From an uncultured Eubacteriales bacterium (lineage in GTDB: Bacteria; Bacillota; Clostridia; Oscillospirales; Butyricicoccaceae), in assembly GCA_900555855.1 (NCBI GenBank), contig USML01000038.1, forward strand, positions 1 through 15,754: a stretch of DNA of 15,754 nt. Reading direction: 5' to 3'. Made by a program: the position numbers and the translations under genes. Of the stretch, positions 1 to 6,387 are shown in pieces. A model generated the notes under the pieces. It had not been told where the DNA came from and did no database searches. It saw nothing but the letters and a program-made list of their open reading frames with translations. The stretch's first letter is position 1; every line of letters starts with the position of its first letter.

Positions 1-2
1 AA

Positions 3-494
3 TACGGCTGGAGGTTCAATATGCTGCTCTGCTGGTGCATCGGCAGGGCGGCCAGCGGGATCCGGGAGTTTTACACGCTGCCCGTGGGGCGCGCCCTTTG
101 GCAGTACGACAGCCTTGCGGTAAATACCATCGTGAAAAACAGGACCGGGCAGGTCAGCTCCTGTGATGTGCCCTTTTCCGAAAGCCTTGCGCAATTCAGC
201 GACGATTATTTGCGTCTGACGCGGCAGACGGCGGAGTGCTGTGAAAACCACGACCTGCCGGACTGCATGGTCATCGGCACCTCCGCCATCGTCGATACGG
301 AGCTGGACGGCGCCGTTGGCATGAACAGCGGCATATTCAACAATCCGTTTCTGATCTGGGGCAGGTATCACCGGGGCCTTTTCCGGACGACGCTCAGGCT
401 GTCCTTTCAGTTCCACCATACCCAGATGGACGGCGCCCACGCCGGGCAGTTTCTGCAGCGCGTGCAGGAAACGATTTTTGCAGTGGGAAAATAA
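3..494 (+). CDS. Chloramphenicol O-acetyltransferase-like protein, 3' part only
   Basis: The reading frame is already open at the window's left edge (YGWRFN precedes the first ATG at 21), so the true start lies outside. About 163 residues are visible. Type A CAT enzymes are about 215 residues, so roughly 50 are missing. Family features seen: the NNPFLIWGRY segment and, near the C-terminus, HHTQMDGAH, which matches the CAT active-site motif HHxxxDG; the second His (codon about 417-419) would be the catalytic base. The family transfers acetyl from acetyl-CoA to chloramphenicol as a cytoplasmic trimer, but many Clostridia carry CAT homologues of unproven substrate. It ends 29 bases before a response regulator gene, with no terminator between, so the two may share a transcript. 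Family assignment is firm; resistance function is an inference. Confidence 0.85.
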   Translation, partial: YGWRFNMLLCWCIGRAASGIREFYTLPVGRALWQYDSLAVNTIVKNRTGQVSSCDVPFSESLAQFSDDYLRLTRQTAECCENHDLPDCMVIGTSAIVDTELDGAVGMNSGIFNNPFLIWGRYHRGLFRTTLRLSFQFHHTQMDGAHAGQFLQRVQETIFAVGK

Positions 495-523
495 AAAATC
501 AGACGACGGAGCTGAAGAGAAAG

Positions 524-1195
524 ATGATGCAGAAAATTTTGATCATTGACGACGATGCCGCCATCGGCGATCTGGAGCAGGAGGTTTTGGAGCGGGCGGG
601 CTACGGCGTGCTGCGGGCCTATTCCGGGACGGAGGCGCTGCTGCTTCTGAAGACGGGCCGGCCGGACCTGATTCTGCTGGACCTGATGCTGCCGGGGCTT
701 TCCGGCGAGGCGCTCCTGCCGCAGCTCAGAGGGATCCCGGTGATCGTGGTCAGCGCAAAGACCGCCGTGCAGGACAAGGTGGGGCTGCTGTTGGGCGGCG
801 CGGCAGATTATCTCACCAAGCCGTTTGACACAAAGGAGCTGCTGGCCCGGGTGGCCGTGCGTCTGCGGGAGGCAGCCCGCTCGCCGCTGGCGGAGATCTA
901 TACCTGCGGCGGCCTGACGCTGGATACGGTCTCCCATCAGGTGCGCGCCGAGGGCGTCCCCGTCCAGCTGACCCGGACGGAATATGCCATCCTGAAGCTG
1001 CTGATGCAGAACCCCGGGCAGGTGCTGGCAAGATCTGTCCTGCTGGACCGCATCAGCGCCGATACGCCGGACTGCACGGAAAGCTCCCTGAAGACCCATG
1101 TGAGCAACCTGCGGGGCAAGCTGCGCAGCGCCGCCGGCCGGGACTATGTGGAGGCGGTCTGGGGCATCGGCTTCCGGCTGGAGACGGGATCTTGA
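524..1195 (+). CDS. OmpR/PhoB-family response regulator
   Basis: This is a 223-residue two-component response regulator. The N-terminal receiver domain (about 3-115) shows the acidic cluster DDD at 9-11, phosphoacceptor Asp53 in LLDLMLPG, Ser77 in VIVVSAK and the conserved Lys99 in TKPFD. The C-terminal winged-helix DNA-binding domain (about 125-220) shows LTRTEYAILKLL, the recognition helix SSLKTHVSNLRGKL and the wing ending GIGFRLE. Length is typical of the family. The start is ATG 524 or the adjacent ATG 527, preceded by a modest purine-rich ribosome site. Its likely partner is the kinase at 2700-3608 and its likely target is the promoter with tandem TTTCTTGACC repeats just downstream. The order regulator, ABC ATPase, permease, kinase is common for bacitracin- or lantibiotic-type efflux systems in Firmicutes. 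Confidence 0.95.
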   Translation: MMQKILIIDDDAAIGDLEQEVLERAGYGVLRAYSGTEALLLLKTGRPDLILLDLMLPGLSGEALLPQLRGIPVIVVSAKTAVQDKVGLLLGGAADYLTKPFDTKELLARVAVRLREAARSPLAEIYTCGGLTLDTVSHQVRAEGVPVQLTRTEYAILKLLMQNPGQVLARSVLLDRISADTPDCTESSLKTHVSNLRGKLRSAAGRDYVEAVWGIGFRLETGS

Positions 1196-1210
1196 CGATT
1201 TCTGGAGGAG

Positions 1211-1247
1211 TTTCTTGACCGCTTTCTTGACCTTTGCCTGATAAGAT
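1211..1247 (+). promoter_or_regulatory. Promoter with tandem 10-bp direct repeat, likely response-regulator operator
   Basis: TTTCTTGACC occurs twice, at 1211-1220 and 1223-1232, with a 12-bp period. The first copy contains a -35-like TTGACC (1215-1220), and TGATAA lies 18 bp downstream (1239-1244), or GATAAGAT slightly later. OmpR-family regulators bind direct repeats of this kind near the -35 element. Placement between the regulator gene and the ABC genes suggests inducible transcription of the transporter plus kinase. The repeat is seen directly; the regulatory role is inferred. Confidence 0.55.
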
Positions 1248-1277
1248 ACGGGCGATCAAGCAAAGGAGGTATATCAC

Positions 1278-1881
1278 ATGGAATATGTGCTTGAGACCAA
1301 TGGGCTCTGCAAGCGCTACCGCGGCTTCACGGCGCTGAACGGCCTGAATATGCATATCCCCAAGGGCGCGATCTATGGCTTTGTGGGGAGAAACGGCGCG
1401 GGCAAGACCACCCTCATCCGTCTGATCTGCGGCCTGCAGGCGCCTACCGACGGCAGCTTCAGCCTTTACGGCGTGAAGCATACCGACGCCGGGATCCAGC
1501 GCTGCCGCCGCAGAATGGGTGCCGTGGTGGAGACGCCCTCCACCTATCTGGACATGACGGCGGAGGAGAATATCCGCCAGCAGTATCGACGGCGGGCGGA
1601 TGGTAAAGGAGATGAGCGCGGAGGAGCTGGAGATGCGCTGCCGCAAATGCACCCGGGTGGAAGCCGCCAGCAGCAGGGCGCTTGCCCGCGTGCTGGACCG
1701 TCTCGGCGCGGAATACCGCATCGTGGACGACGCCCGGACGGATGTTTTTGCGGAGCTTCAGGTCACAAAGCTGGTGCTGGAAGCGCAGAAAGAAAACTGC
1801 GTGATCTACAGCATGCGGGAGCGGGACGAAAGTCTGGAGAGCTTTTACATGAACCTGATCGGAGGTGCGCGCCATGCTTAA
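1278..1881 (+). pseudogene. ABC transporter ATP-binding protein (BcrA-type), internally deleted and frameshifted
   Basis: The start at 1278 has a strong AAGGAGG site. The first 103 codons encode a normal BcrA/CcmA-type ATPase N-terminus with Walker A GRNGAGKTT (37-45) and the segment MGAVVETPSTYLDMTAEENI. At about 1584/1585 the sequence jumps. In the +1 frame it continues IDGGRMVKEMSAEELE and runs 98 codons to TAA at 1879, matching the usual C-terminus of the same family. Intact relatives have about 300 residues, so about 100 codons holding the ABC signature, Walker B, D-loop and switch His are absent, and the two halves are out of frame. Translation in the first frame would run on as nonsense into the permease gene. 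An ATP-hydrolysing subunit cannot be made from this copy. A sequencing or assembly error could explain a one-base slip but not the missing 300 bases, unless the assembly collapsed. Confidence 0.85.
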
Positions 1882-2689
1882 GCTGCTGCGGGCGAATTTC
1901 TACCGGCTCTGGCGGAGCCAGGCCCTGTGGCTGTGCGCCGCAGGCGCGTTTGTTCTTTCTGCCGCGTTCCTGCTGGGCGTCCATGCGGGCGAGGATGGCT
2001 CCGCCACGCTGGACAATATGTTCCTGCAGGTGTTTCCCTTCCTTGCCATCCTCCATGCCGCCTTTACCAGCCTGTTTCTGGGCGCGGAATATCAGGACGG
2101 CACCCTGCGCAACAAGCTCATCGCAGGCCATCCCCGCTGGAAGGTCTACGGAGCATATCTGATCACTGCCGCTGCGGGCTGCTTTGTGATCGTGGCCGGA
2201 TGGCTGGCGGGCTGCGCGGTGGGGGCGATGCGCTTCGGCTGGTTCATCATGCCGGCGCAGACCATGCTGCTGGTGCTGGCGGTGGCCCTGCGGCTGACGG
2301 CGGCGCTGACGGCCATCTTCACGCTGGTGGGGCTGCTCCTGCCAAACCGGGCTGCCGCCGCGGTGGTATCTATCGTGCTGGCATTTCTGCTGATCCTCGC
2401 CGGAAGCTCCTTCTACAATGCGCTGAATGAGCCGGAGCTGACGCAGTCTGCCGTAATGACGGTAAACGGCTTTGAATACGGCGACCTGATCCCAAACCCC
2501 TATTATATCTCCGGCATCCGGCGGGCGGCCTATCGGTTTGCCGTGGATGCGCTGCCCACAGGGCAGGCCATTCAGCTGGCCAACCGGGAGCTGACGCGCC
2601 CGGCGCTGTCCATGGCGGCCTCTGCGGGGCTGGTGCTGCTGTGCGCCGCGGCAGGCATGGCGGCCTTCCGGCGCAAGGACTTGAAGTAA
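1874..2689 (+). CDS. ABC-2 type transporter permease
   Basis: This 271-residue membrane protein has about six hydrophobic spans: around 18-36, 50-68, near 90-115, 125-150, 155-175 and 245-265. The N-terminal MLKLLRANFYRLW and the SLFLGAEYQDGTLRNKLIAGH segment (coupling-type motif E-Y-x-x-G-T-x-R-N-K) are typical of BcrB-like permeases that export bacitracin or lantibiotics. Start ATG 1874 is chosen over upstream GTG 1865 because GGAGG at 1861-1865 sits 8 bases before it. The start overlaps the end of the ATPase C-terminal remnant by 8 bases, so in the ancestral gene pair translation was probably coupled. The frame is intact although the partner ATPase is broken, so the permease is either functionless or served by another ATPase. 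Confidence 0.88.
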   Translation: MLKLLRANFYRLWRSQALWLCAAGAFVLSAAFLLGVHAGEDGSATLDNMFLQVFPFLAILHAAFTSLFLGAEYQDGTLRNKLIAGHPRWKVYGAYLITAAAGCFVIVAGWLAGCAVGAMRFGWFIMPAQTMLLVLAVALRLTAALTAIFTLVGLLLPNRAAAAVVSIVLAFLLILAGSSFYNALNEPELTQSAVMTVNGFEYGDLIPNPYYISGIRRAAYRFAVDALPTGQAIQLANRELTRPALSMAASAGLVLLCAAAGMAAFRRKDLK

Positions 2690-2699
2690 GGAGCTTTTT

Positions 2700-3608
2700 A
2701 TGGAATTTCAGTGGATCGTTCTGATCTGTGCGCTGGCGCTCTGCAGCCTTCTGCTGCTGGCATATCTGCTTTTGCTGCGCCGCTCCATCCGGGAGGTGGC
2801 GGAGGAGCTGGAGGAAAAGCTGCGGACAGATACGAACACCCTGATCTCCATTTCCACCGGCGACAAGGCCGTCCGGGCGCTGGCCGCCCAGATCAACCGG
2901 CAGCTTCGGGCGCTCCGCAGGGAGCGTCTGCGGCTGCAGGCGGGGAACGATGCCCTCGCGGACGCCGTCACAGACATCTCCCACGACCTGCGCACACCGC
3001 TGACGGCGGTCTGCGGCTATCTGGACCTGCTGGAGCAGGAGCCCCAGTCGGAGCGGGCCAGGCGCTATCTGGCCATCCTGCGGGAGCGGACGGACGCCAT
3101 GTGCGGCCTGACGGAGGAGCTGTTTCGCTATTCGGTGATCACCGCCACGGCAGACGCGCTGAAGCAGGAGCCGGTCTGCCTGAATCATGTGCTGGAGCAG
3201 AGCCTTGCGGGCTTTTACGGTGCGCTGTCGGCCCGGGGCATCACGCCGGACATCCAGATGCCGGAGCAGGCAGTGATGCGGCAGCTGGACGCCGCGGCCC
3301 TGCGGCGCGTTTTTGACAATATCCTGAGCAACGCCGCCAAATATTCTGCGGGCGACCTGACCGTCCGTCTGCAGCCGGAGGGCGTGGTGCTGTTTTCCAA
3401 CCGTGCGCCGGCGCTCAGCCGCGTGCAGGCGGAACGGCTGTTTGACCGGTTTTTCACCGTGGAGACCGCCCAAAGCTCCACCGGACTGGGGCTTTCCATC
3501 GCAAAGCTGCTGACGGAAAAGATGGGCGGCGCCATCGGGGCGGAATATAAGAACGGAACGCTGCAGCTCCGCGTGGCCTTTTCCAAGCCCAAAGCCGCAG
3601 ACCGGTAA
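2700..3608 (+). CDS. Sensor histidine kinase, short single-TM type
   Basis: This is a 302-residue histidine kinase. One N-terminal membrane segment (about 5-26) is followed by a basic patch and a coiled-coil-like linker (30-85). The H-box DISHDLRTPLTAV places phospho-His at 95, the N-box is FDNILSNAAKY (Asn207/Asn211), and the G2 box is STGLGLSIAKLL. The usual G1 DxGxG is replaced by LFSNRAPALS, as in a kinase clade common in Clostridia. There is no extracytoplasmic sensing domain, so the signal may come through the membrane or from the transporter. The start has AAGGAG 8 bases upstream and lies 10 bases after the permease stop. It is the last gene of the operon and the expected partner of the regulator at 524-1195. 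Confidence 0.92.
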   Translation: MEFQWIVLICALALCSLLLLAYLLLLRRSIREVAEELEEKLRTDTNTLISISTGDKAVRALAAQINRQLRALRRERLRLQAGNDALADAVTDISHDLRTPLTAVCGYLDLLEQEPQSERARRYLAILRERTDAMCGLTEELFRYSVITATADALKQEPVCLNHVLEQSLAGFYGALSARGITPDIQMPEQAVMRQLDAAALRRVFDNILSNAAKYSAGDLTVRLQPEGVVLFSNRAPALSRVQAERLFDRFFTVETAQSSTGLGLSIAKLLTEKMGGAIGAEYKNGTLQLRVAFSKPKAADR

Positions 3609-3626
3609 ATGAAAAACAGAAAACGG

Positions 3627-3658
3627 AAAAACGCTTCCCGGGAGGGAAGCGTTTTTTT
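3627..3658. terminator. Bidirectional rho-independent terminator
   Basis: The inverted repeat AACGCTTCCC / GGGAAGCGTT has a GGGA loop (3640-3643), is preceded by an A-run and followed by seven T (3652-3658). It ends the + strand operon. Read on the other strand, the A-run gives a U-tract, so it can also end the - strand regulator gene at 3700. Confidence 0.9.
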
Positions 3659-3699
3659 ATCTGCCGGAAGCTGCGCCGGGACAGGGCTATCGGGCGCGG

Positions 3700-4125
3700 T
3701 CAGAAGAGCGTCTCCTCGTCTGAGGAGAAGAGACTGTCGTTGATGGAAAACAGCGAGAGCCGGTGGGTGAGGCCGTAAATGATGATGGCGTCCCGCCGGA
3801 GCTTGGGATAAAGCTGCGCCAGCCCGCAGAGCTTCAAAAGCTCCTGGGTTTCCTCCAGCGAAGCGCCCAGACCGATGCAAAGACAGAGCAGCCGGCTGCG
3901 GGAGGGGTTGCGCCGGCCGGAAAAGATCTGGTGCAGATAGATGTCGCTCATGCCGGAGCGCTTGGCCAGCGCAGCCTTGGAAAGGCCGCATTTTTTGAAC
4001 AGCTGGTTGAGCATGGCGGCGGCGTCCTTGCTGCTGAAGAAGGCGTCGTTTTCTGCCAGATACTGCTCCAGATCCGGCGATTCCATCAGCTCCTGCCGCA
4101 GATCGTCTGTGCTTTTGTCCTGCAT
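3700..4125 (-). CDS. XRE-family helix-turn-helix regulator
   Basis: This 141-residue protein has a Cro/C1-type helix-turn-helix at about 38-100. Helix 2 and turn are LSKAALAKRSGMS, the recognition helix is DIYLHQIFSGRRNPSRSRLL, followed by a typical closing helix. The N-terminal 35 residues are acidic and helical. The C-terminal 40 residues (YPKLRRDAIIIYGLTHRLSL...) are unlike a sensor domain and end in the acidic, Ser-rich SSDEETLF tail. The start ATG has AAGGTGGG about 9 bases upstream. The gene is divergent from a Ser/Thr kinase operon and is plausibly its regulator, or a substrate of the kinase given the Ser/Thr-containing acidic tail; both are inferences. The DNA-binding assignment is firm; target and signal are unknown. 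Confidence 0.85.
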   Translation of the reverse strand: MQDKSTDDLRQELMESPDLEQYLAENDAFFSSKDAAAMLNQLFKKCGLSKAALAKRSGMSDIYLHQIFSGRRNPSRSRLLCLCIGLGASLEETQELLKLCGLAQLYPKLRRDAIIIYGLTHRLSLFSINDSLFSSDEETLF

Positions 4126-4140
4126 GAGTTATTCCCACCT

Positions 4141-4168
4141 TTACAAATGAAAGATTTTCTGGTATGAT
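4141..4168 (+). promoter_or_regulatory. Promoter for the kinase operon
   Basis: TTACAA (4141-4146) and TATGAT (4163-4168) are 16 bp apart. An extended -10 TG (TGGTATGAT) strengthens the call. The expected start near 4175 leaves a leader of about 90 bases before the kinase ATG. It lies just upstream of the regulator's ATG, within that gene's presumed leader region. Confidence 0.6.
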
Positions 4169-4204
4169 CAATAAAAATGTGGTCGAAGCAGAGGTTACTT
4201 ATTT

Positions 4205-4233
4205 ATTTTACAGGATGTGAAAACGAAAAACAA
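4205..4233 (-). promoter_or_regulatory. Promoter for the XRE regulator
   Basis: On the - strand, TTGTTT (4233-4228) and TAAAAT (4210-4205) are separated by 17 bp. Transcription would begin near 4198 with a leader of about 72 bases. The same hexamer pair and spacing recurs before the DUF4364 gene. This promoter faces the kinase promoter. Confidence 0.5.
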
Positions 4234-4264
4234 TATGCTGGCTGCATAGGGTCGGAGAAAAATT

Positions 4265-4972
4265 ATGGATGTCTATGATGCGCTTCTTGGCGCGATCGAA
4301 ACAGATTATGATATTACGGAGCAGCTGAAGGAAACCGCCCGGAGCAGCGCCGCCGTGGTGCGCCACAGGAAAAGCGGCACGCGCTATGTGCTCCACCGAT
4401 ATTTGGGCAGCGGGACGGTCTACCGCAAGCTGCTGCCCATCCGCTGCGCCAACCTGCCGCAGATCTTTGAGGTGGGGGAGAAGGACGGACATACCGTGGT
4501 GCTGGAGGAATATATCCAGGGCGACACGCTGTCCTATCTGCTGTCGGGCGGCCTGCCGACGGAGGCGGAGACGCTCTCCATCCTGCGGCAGCTCTGCTCC
4601 GCCCTTTGGGTGATCCATTCCCTGGGGGCGGTCCATCGGGATGTGAAGCCGGAAAACATCATCCTGCGGGGGTCGGAGGTGGTGCTCATTGATTTTGATG
4701 CATCCCGGGTCTTTCAGCAGGAGCTGGAAAGCGACACGCAGATCCTGGGCACCACGGGCTATGCCGCGCCGGAGCAGTATGGCCTTTCCCAGTCCGACCG
4801 CCGGGCAGACATCTATTCCCTTGGCATTCTGCTGAATATCCTGTGTACCGGGCAGCACCCTGTCAGGACTCTTGCGCCGGGCCGGCTGGGCCGGGTGGTG
4901 CAGAAATGCACCATGACCAATCCGGAGCAGCGGTATCAGACGGTGGGGCAGCTGCTGGAGGCGCTGGAATAA
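4265..4972 (+). CDS. Small Hanks-type Ser/Thr protein kinase, atypical N-lobe
   Basis: This 235-residue soluble protein is essentially a bare kinase domain. Catalytic-loop HRDVKPENII gives Asp126 and Asn131. The metal-binding motif is DFD (143-145) instead of DFG. The activation segment and P+1 loop are LGTTGYAAPEQYG, and ADIYSLGILL is subdomain IX. The N-lobe lacks a recognisable glycine-rich loop. Where the beta-3 VAxK lysine should be, the sequence reads RYVLHRYLG (41-46), so ATP anchoring must differ or activity may be low. EEYIQGDTLSYLL is the hinge region. It lacks the long linker, TM and PASTA repeats of PrkC. Start ATG 4265 is supported by GGAGAAA shortly upstream. An 18-base gap separates it from the zinc-ribbon/beta-helix gene, so the two are an operon, and it is divergent from an XRE regulator. 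Family assignment is firm; catalytic competence is uncertain. Confidence 0.9.
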   Translation: MDVYDALLGAIETDYDITEQLKETARSSAAVVRHRKSGTRYVLHRYLGSGTVYRKLLPIRCANLPQIFEVGEKDGHTVVLEEYIQGDTLSYLLSGGLPTEAETLSILRQLCSALWVIHSLGAVHRDVKPENIILRGSEVVLIDFDASRVFQQELESDTQILGTTGYAAPEQYGLSQSDRRADIYSLGILLNILCTGQHPVRTLAPGRLGRVVQKCTMTNPEQRYQTVGQLLEALE

Positions 4973-4990
4973 AGGAAAAGAGGAAAAAGC

Positions 4991-6325
4991 ATGAGCAAGA
5001 AATGTATCAGCTGCGGCGCGGAGCTGGCGGAGGACGCGGCTTTCTGCCCCTACTGCGAGACTGCGCAGGAGGAAAAAAGACCGGCAGGCATGCCGCGGGT
5101 CCGGCGGAAAAAGGGCCTGCGCTGGGCGGCGGCCATTCTGGCGGCGGCGGCCGTCGTTACCGGCGGGATCCTTTGGCGCAGCGCCGGTCGAACGGCGCAG
5201 ACAGAGCCCGATCCGGAGACGAAGCAGCCCGGCGCGGATACCGAGGCGAATGCCGTTTCCGTCGGACAGACCACGCCCTGGGAGGGCGGCGCAGAGGTCG
5301 TTTATACCGATGAAGCCGGGCAAAGCTACGATCTGTTTTTGTGCTTTGATACGCCCCGCATCGCAGAGCGCCTGCCCCAGGAGGAAACCACGATTGTATA
5401 CGACGAGGGCGAACCGGTCAATAAGCCCTCGCAGCTGACGGTCTACGATCCGGAAACGGACGAGGATCTTTCCGAGCGCTTCTTTGCCCTGGTGGAAAGC
5501 TGCTCCGTGGAGACCGCCGCTGCCGAGGGCAGCCGAAAAATGGAGCCTACAGAGCCGGAGAAGAATCCGAATTTTCAGCTGGCGGCACGGATGAGCTTCA
5601 TTCAGGCGAAGGGCGGCGACGGCACCAACGAGATCTGCTGGACGATCCGCATGAAAAACGGCGATGTGATCACCCTTCGGCAAAACTTCACCTGCAAAGC
5701 GCTGCAGCATGTGAGCCTTTTCTGGTACGATGCGCCCATGCGGACGCTGGAGGAGCTGCAGACCTATCTGGACCAGCTGAAAACGGAATATGGCGAGGAT
5801 GCCGTCATCGACCTGTATCTTCCAGCCAGCGTCTATGAGGGCGGCGTGACCATTGAGGGTATGCGGATCAATCTCCATGGCCGGCAGGAGGAGAACATTC
5901 AGACCACCTTTACCGATACCGTCACCATCGATAATTTCTATCATTTTACCACGGTAGAGAATATCTGCTTTGAGGGGCAGGGCGGCATTGGGCTGCGGGC
6001 CGTTACCTATGTCGAGGCCAAAAGCTGCGCATTTCGCGGCTGGGATGTGGGTATGCTGGCAGACGAGGGCGGCTGGGCCGCGCCGCTGAACTGCAGCTTT
6101 TCCGAAAACGGCGTGGGTCTGCGCTTTGATTCCAAGCACACCCGCGGCGACGAGGGAAACCTCTGGAACAACGAGTTTGCAGACAATGAGACGGCGGCGG
6201 AGTTTATCCATATCCCCGGCGATTTTGGCATCAGCATGAAGGGCTGCCGCTTCCGGAACAACGGGGCGGATGTCAACAACCAGACGGCGGCCGTCATCGA
6301 CACCAGCGAAGCCATCTTTGAATAA
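4991..6325 (+). CDS. Zinc-ribbon, single-TM, beta-helix protein
   Basis: This 444-residue protein has three parts. (1) An N-terminal zinc ribbon with CISC (5-8) and CPYC (19-22), the zinc_ribbon_2 pattern. (2) A basic stretch then one membrane segment at about 43-62, implying a cytoplasmic ribbon and an external C-terminus. (3) An external region: an acidic linker (65-100), a mixed domain to about 260, then about 180 residues that look like a short right-handed parallel beta-helix (repeated turns such as VTIEGMRINLHG, FTTVENICFEGQ, VEAKSCAFRGW, LNCSFSENGVGLRF, MKGCRFRNNGADV). The beta-helix is NosD/pectate-lyase-like in pattern, but no catalytic residues were identified. Start ATG 4991 follows AGAGGAAAA. 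It is cotranscribed with the kinase, so it may be a membrane sensor or adaptor whose ribbon contacts the kinase. That role is inference. Confidence 0.75.
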   Translation: MSKKCISCGAELAEDAAFCPYCETAQEEKRPAGMPRVRRKKGLRWAAAILAAAAVVTGGILWRSAGRTAQTEPDPETKQPGADTEANAVSVGQTTPWEGGAEVVYTDEAGQSYDLFLCFDTPRIAERLPQEETTIVYDEGEPVNKPSQLTVYDPETDEDLSERFFALVESCSVETAAAEGSRKMEPTEPEKNPNFQLAARMSFIQAKGGDGTNEICWTIRMKNGDVITLRQNFTCKALQHVSLFWYDAPMRTLEELQTYLDQLKTEYGEDAVIDLYLPASVYEGGVTIEGMRINLHGRQEENIQTTFTDTVTIDNFYHFTTVENICFEGQGGIGLRAVTYVEAKSCAFRGWDVGMLADEGGWAAPLNCSFSENGVGLRFDSKHTRGDEGNLWNNEFADNETAAEFIHIPGDFGISMKGCRFRNNGADVNNQTAAVIDTSEAIFE

Positions 6326-6347
6326 AAAGAAAGCGGAAAAACAAAAC

Positions 6348-6380
6348 GGAGCGGGACGAAGGTCCCGCTCCTGCTTTTTT
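6348..6380. terminator. Bidirectional rho-independent terminator
   Basis: Perfect 10-bp stem GGAGCGGGAC / GTCCCGCTCC with a GAAG loop, followed by CTGC and six T on the + strand. On the - strand it is followed by an A-derived U-rich tract. It separates the convergent kinase operon and DUF4317 gene. Confidence 0.9.
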
Positions 6381-6387
6381 CAAAGGC

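Noticed and set aside
1278..2162. Reading the ABC ATPase as one 294-residue protein.
   Set aside because: After codon 103 the frame no longer matches the family and overlaps the permease out of frame; the true C-terminus is in the +1 frame.
4208..6211. A 667-codon open frame on the - strand opposite the kinase and zinc-ribbon genes.
   Set aside because: It mirrors two well-supported genes, has no ribosome site, and its translation is His/Leu/Arg-rich without recognisable motifs; it arises from high GC.
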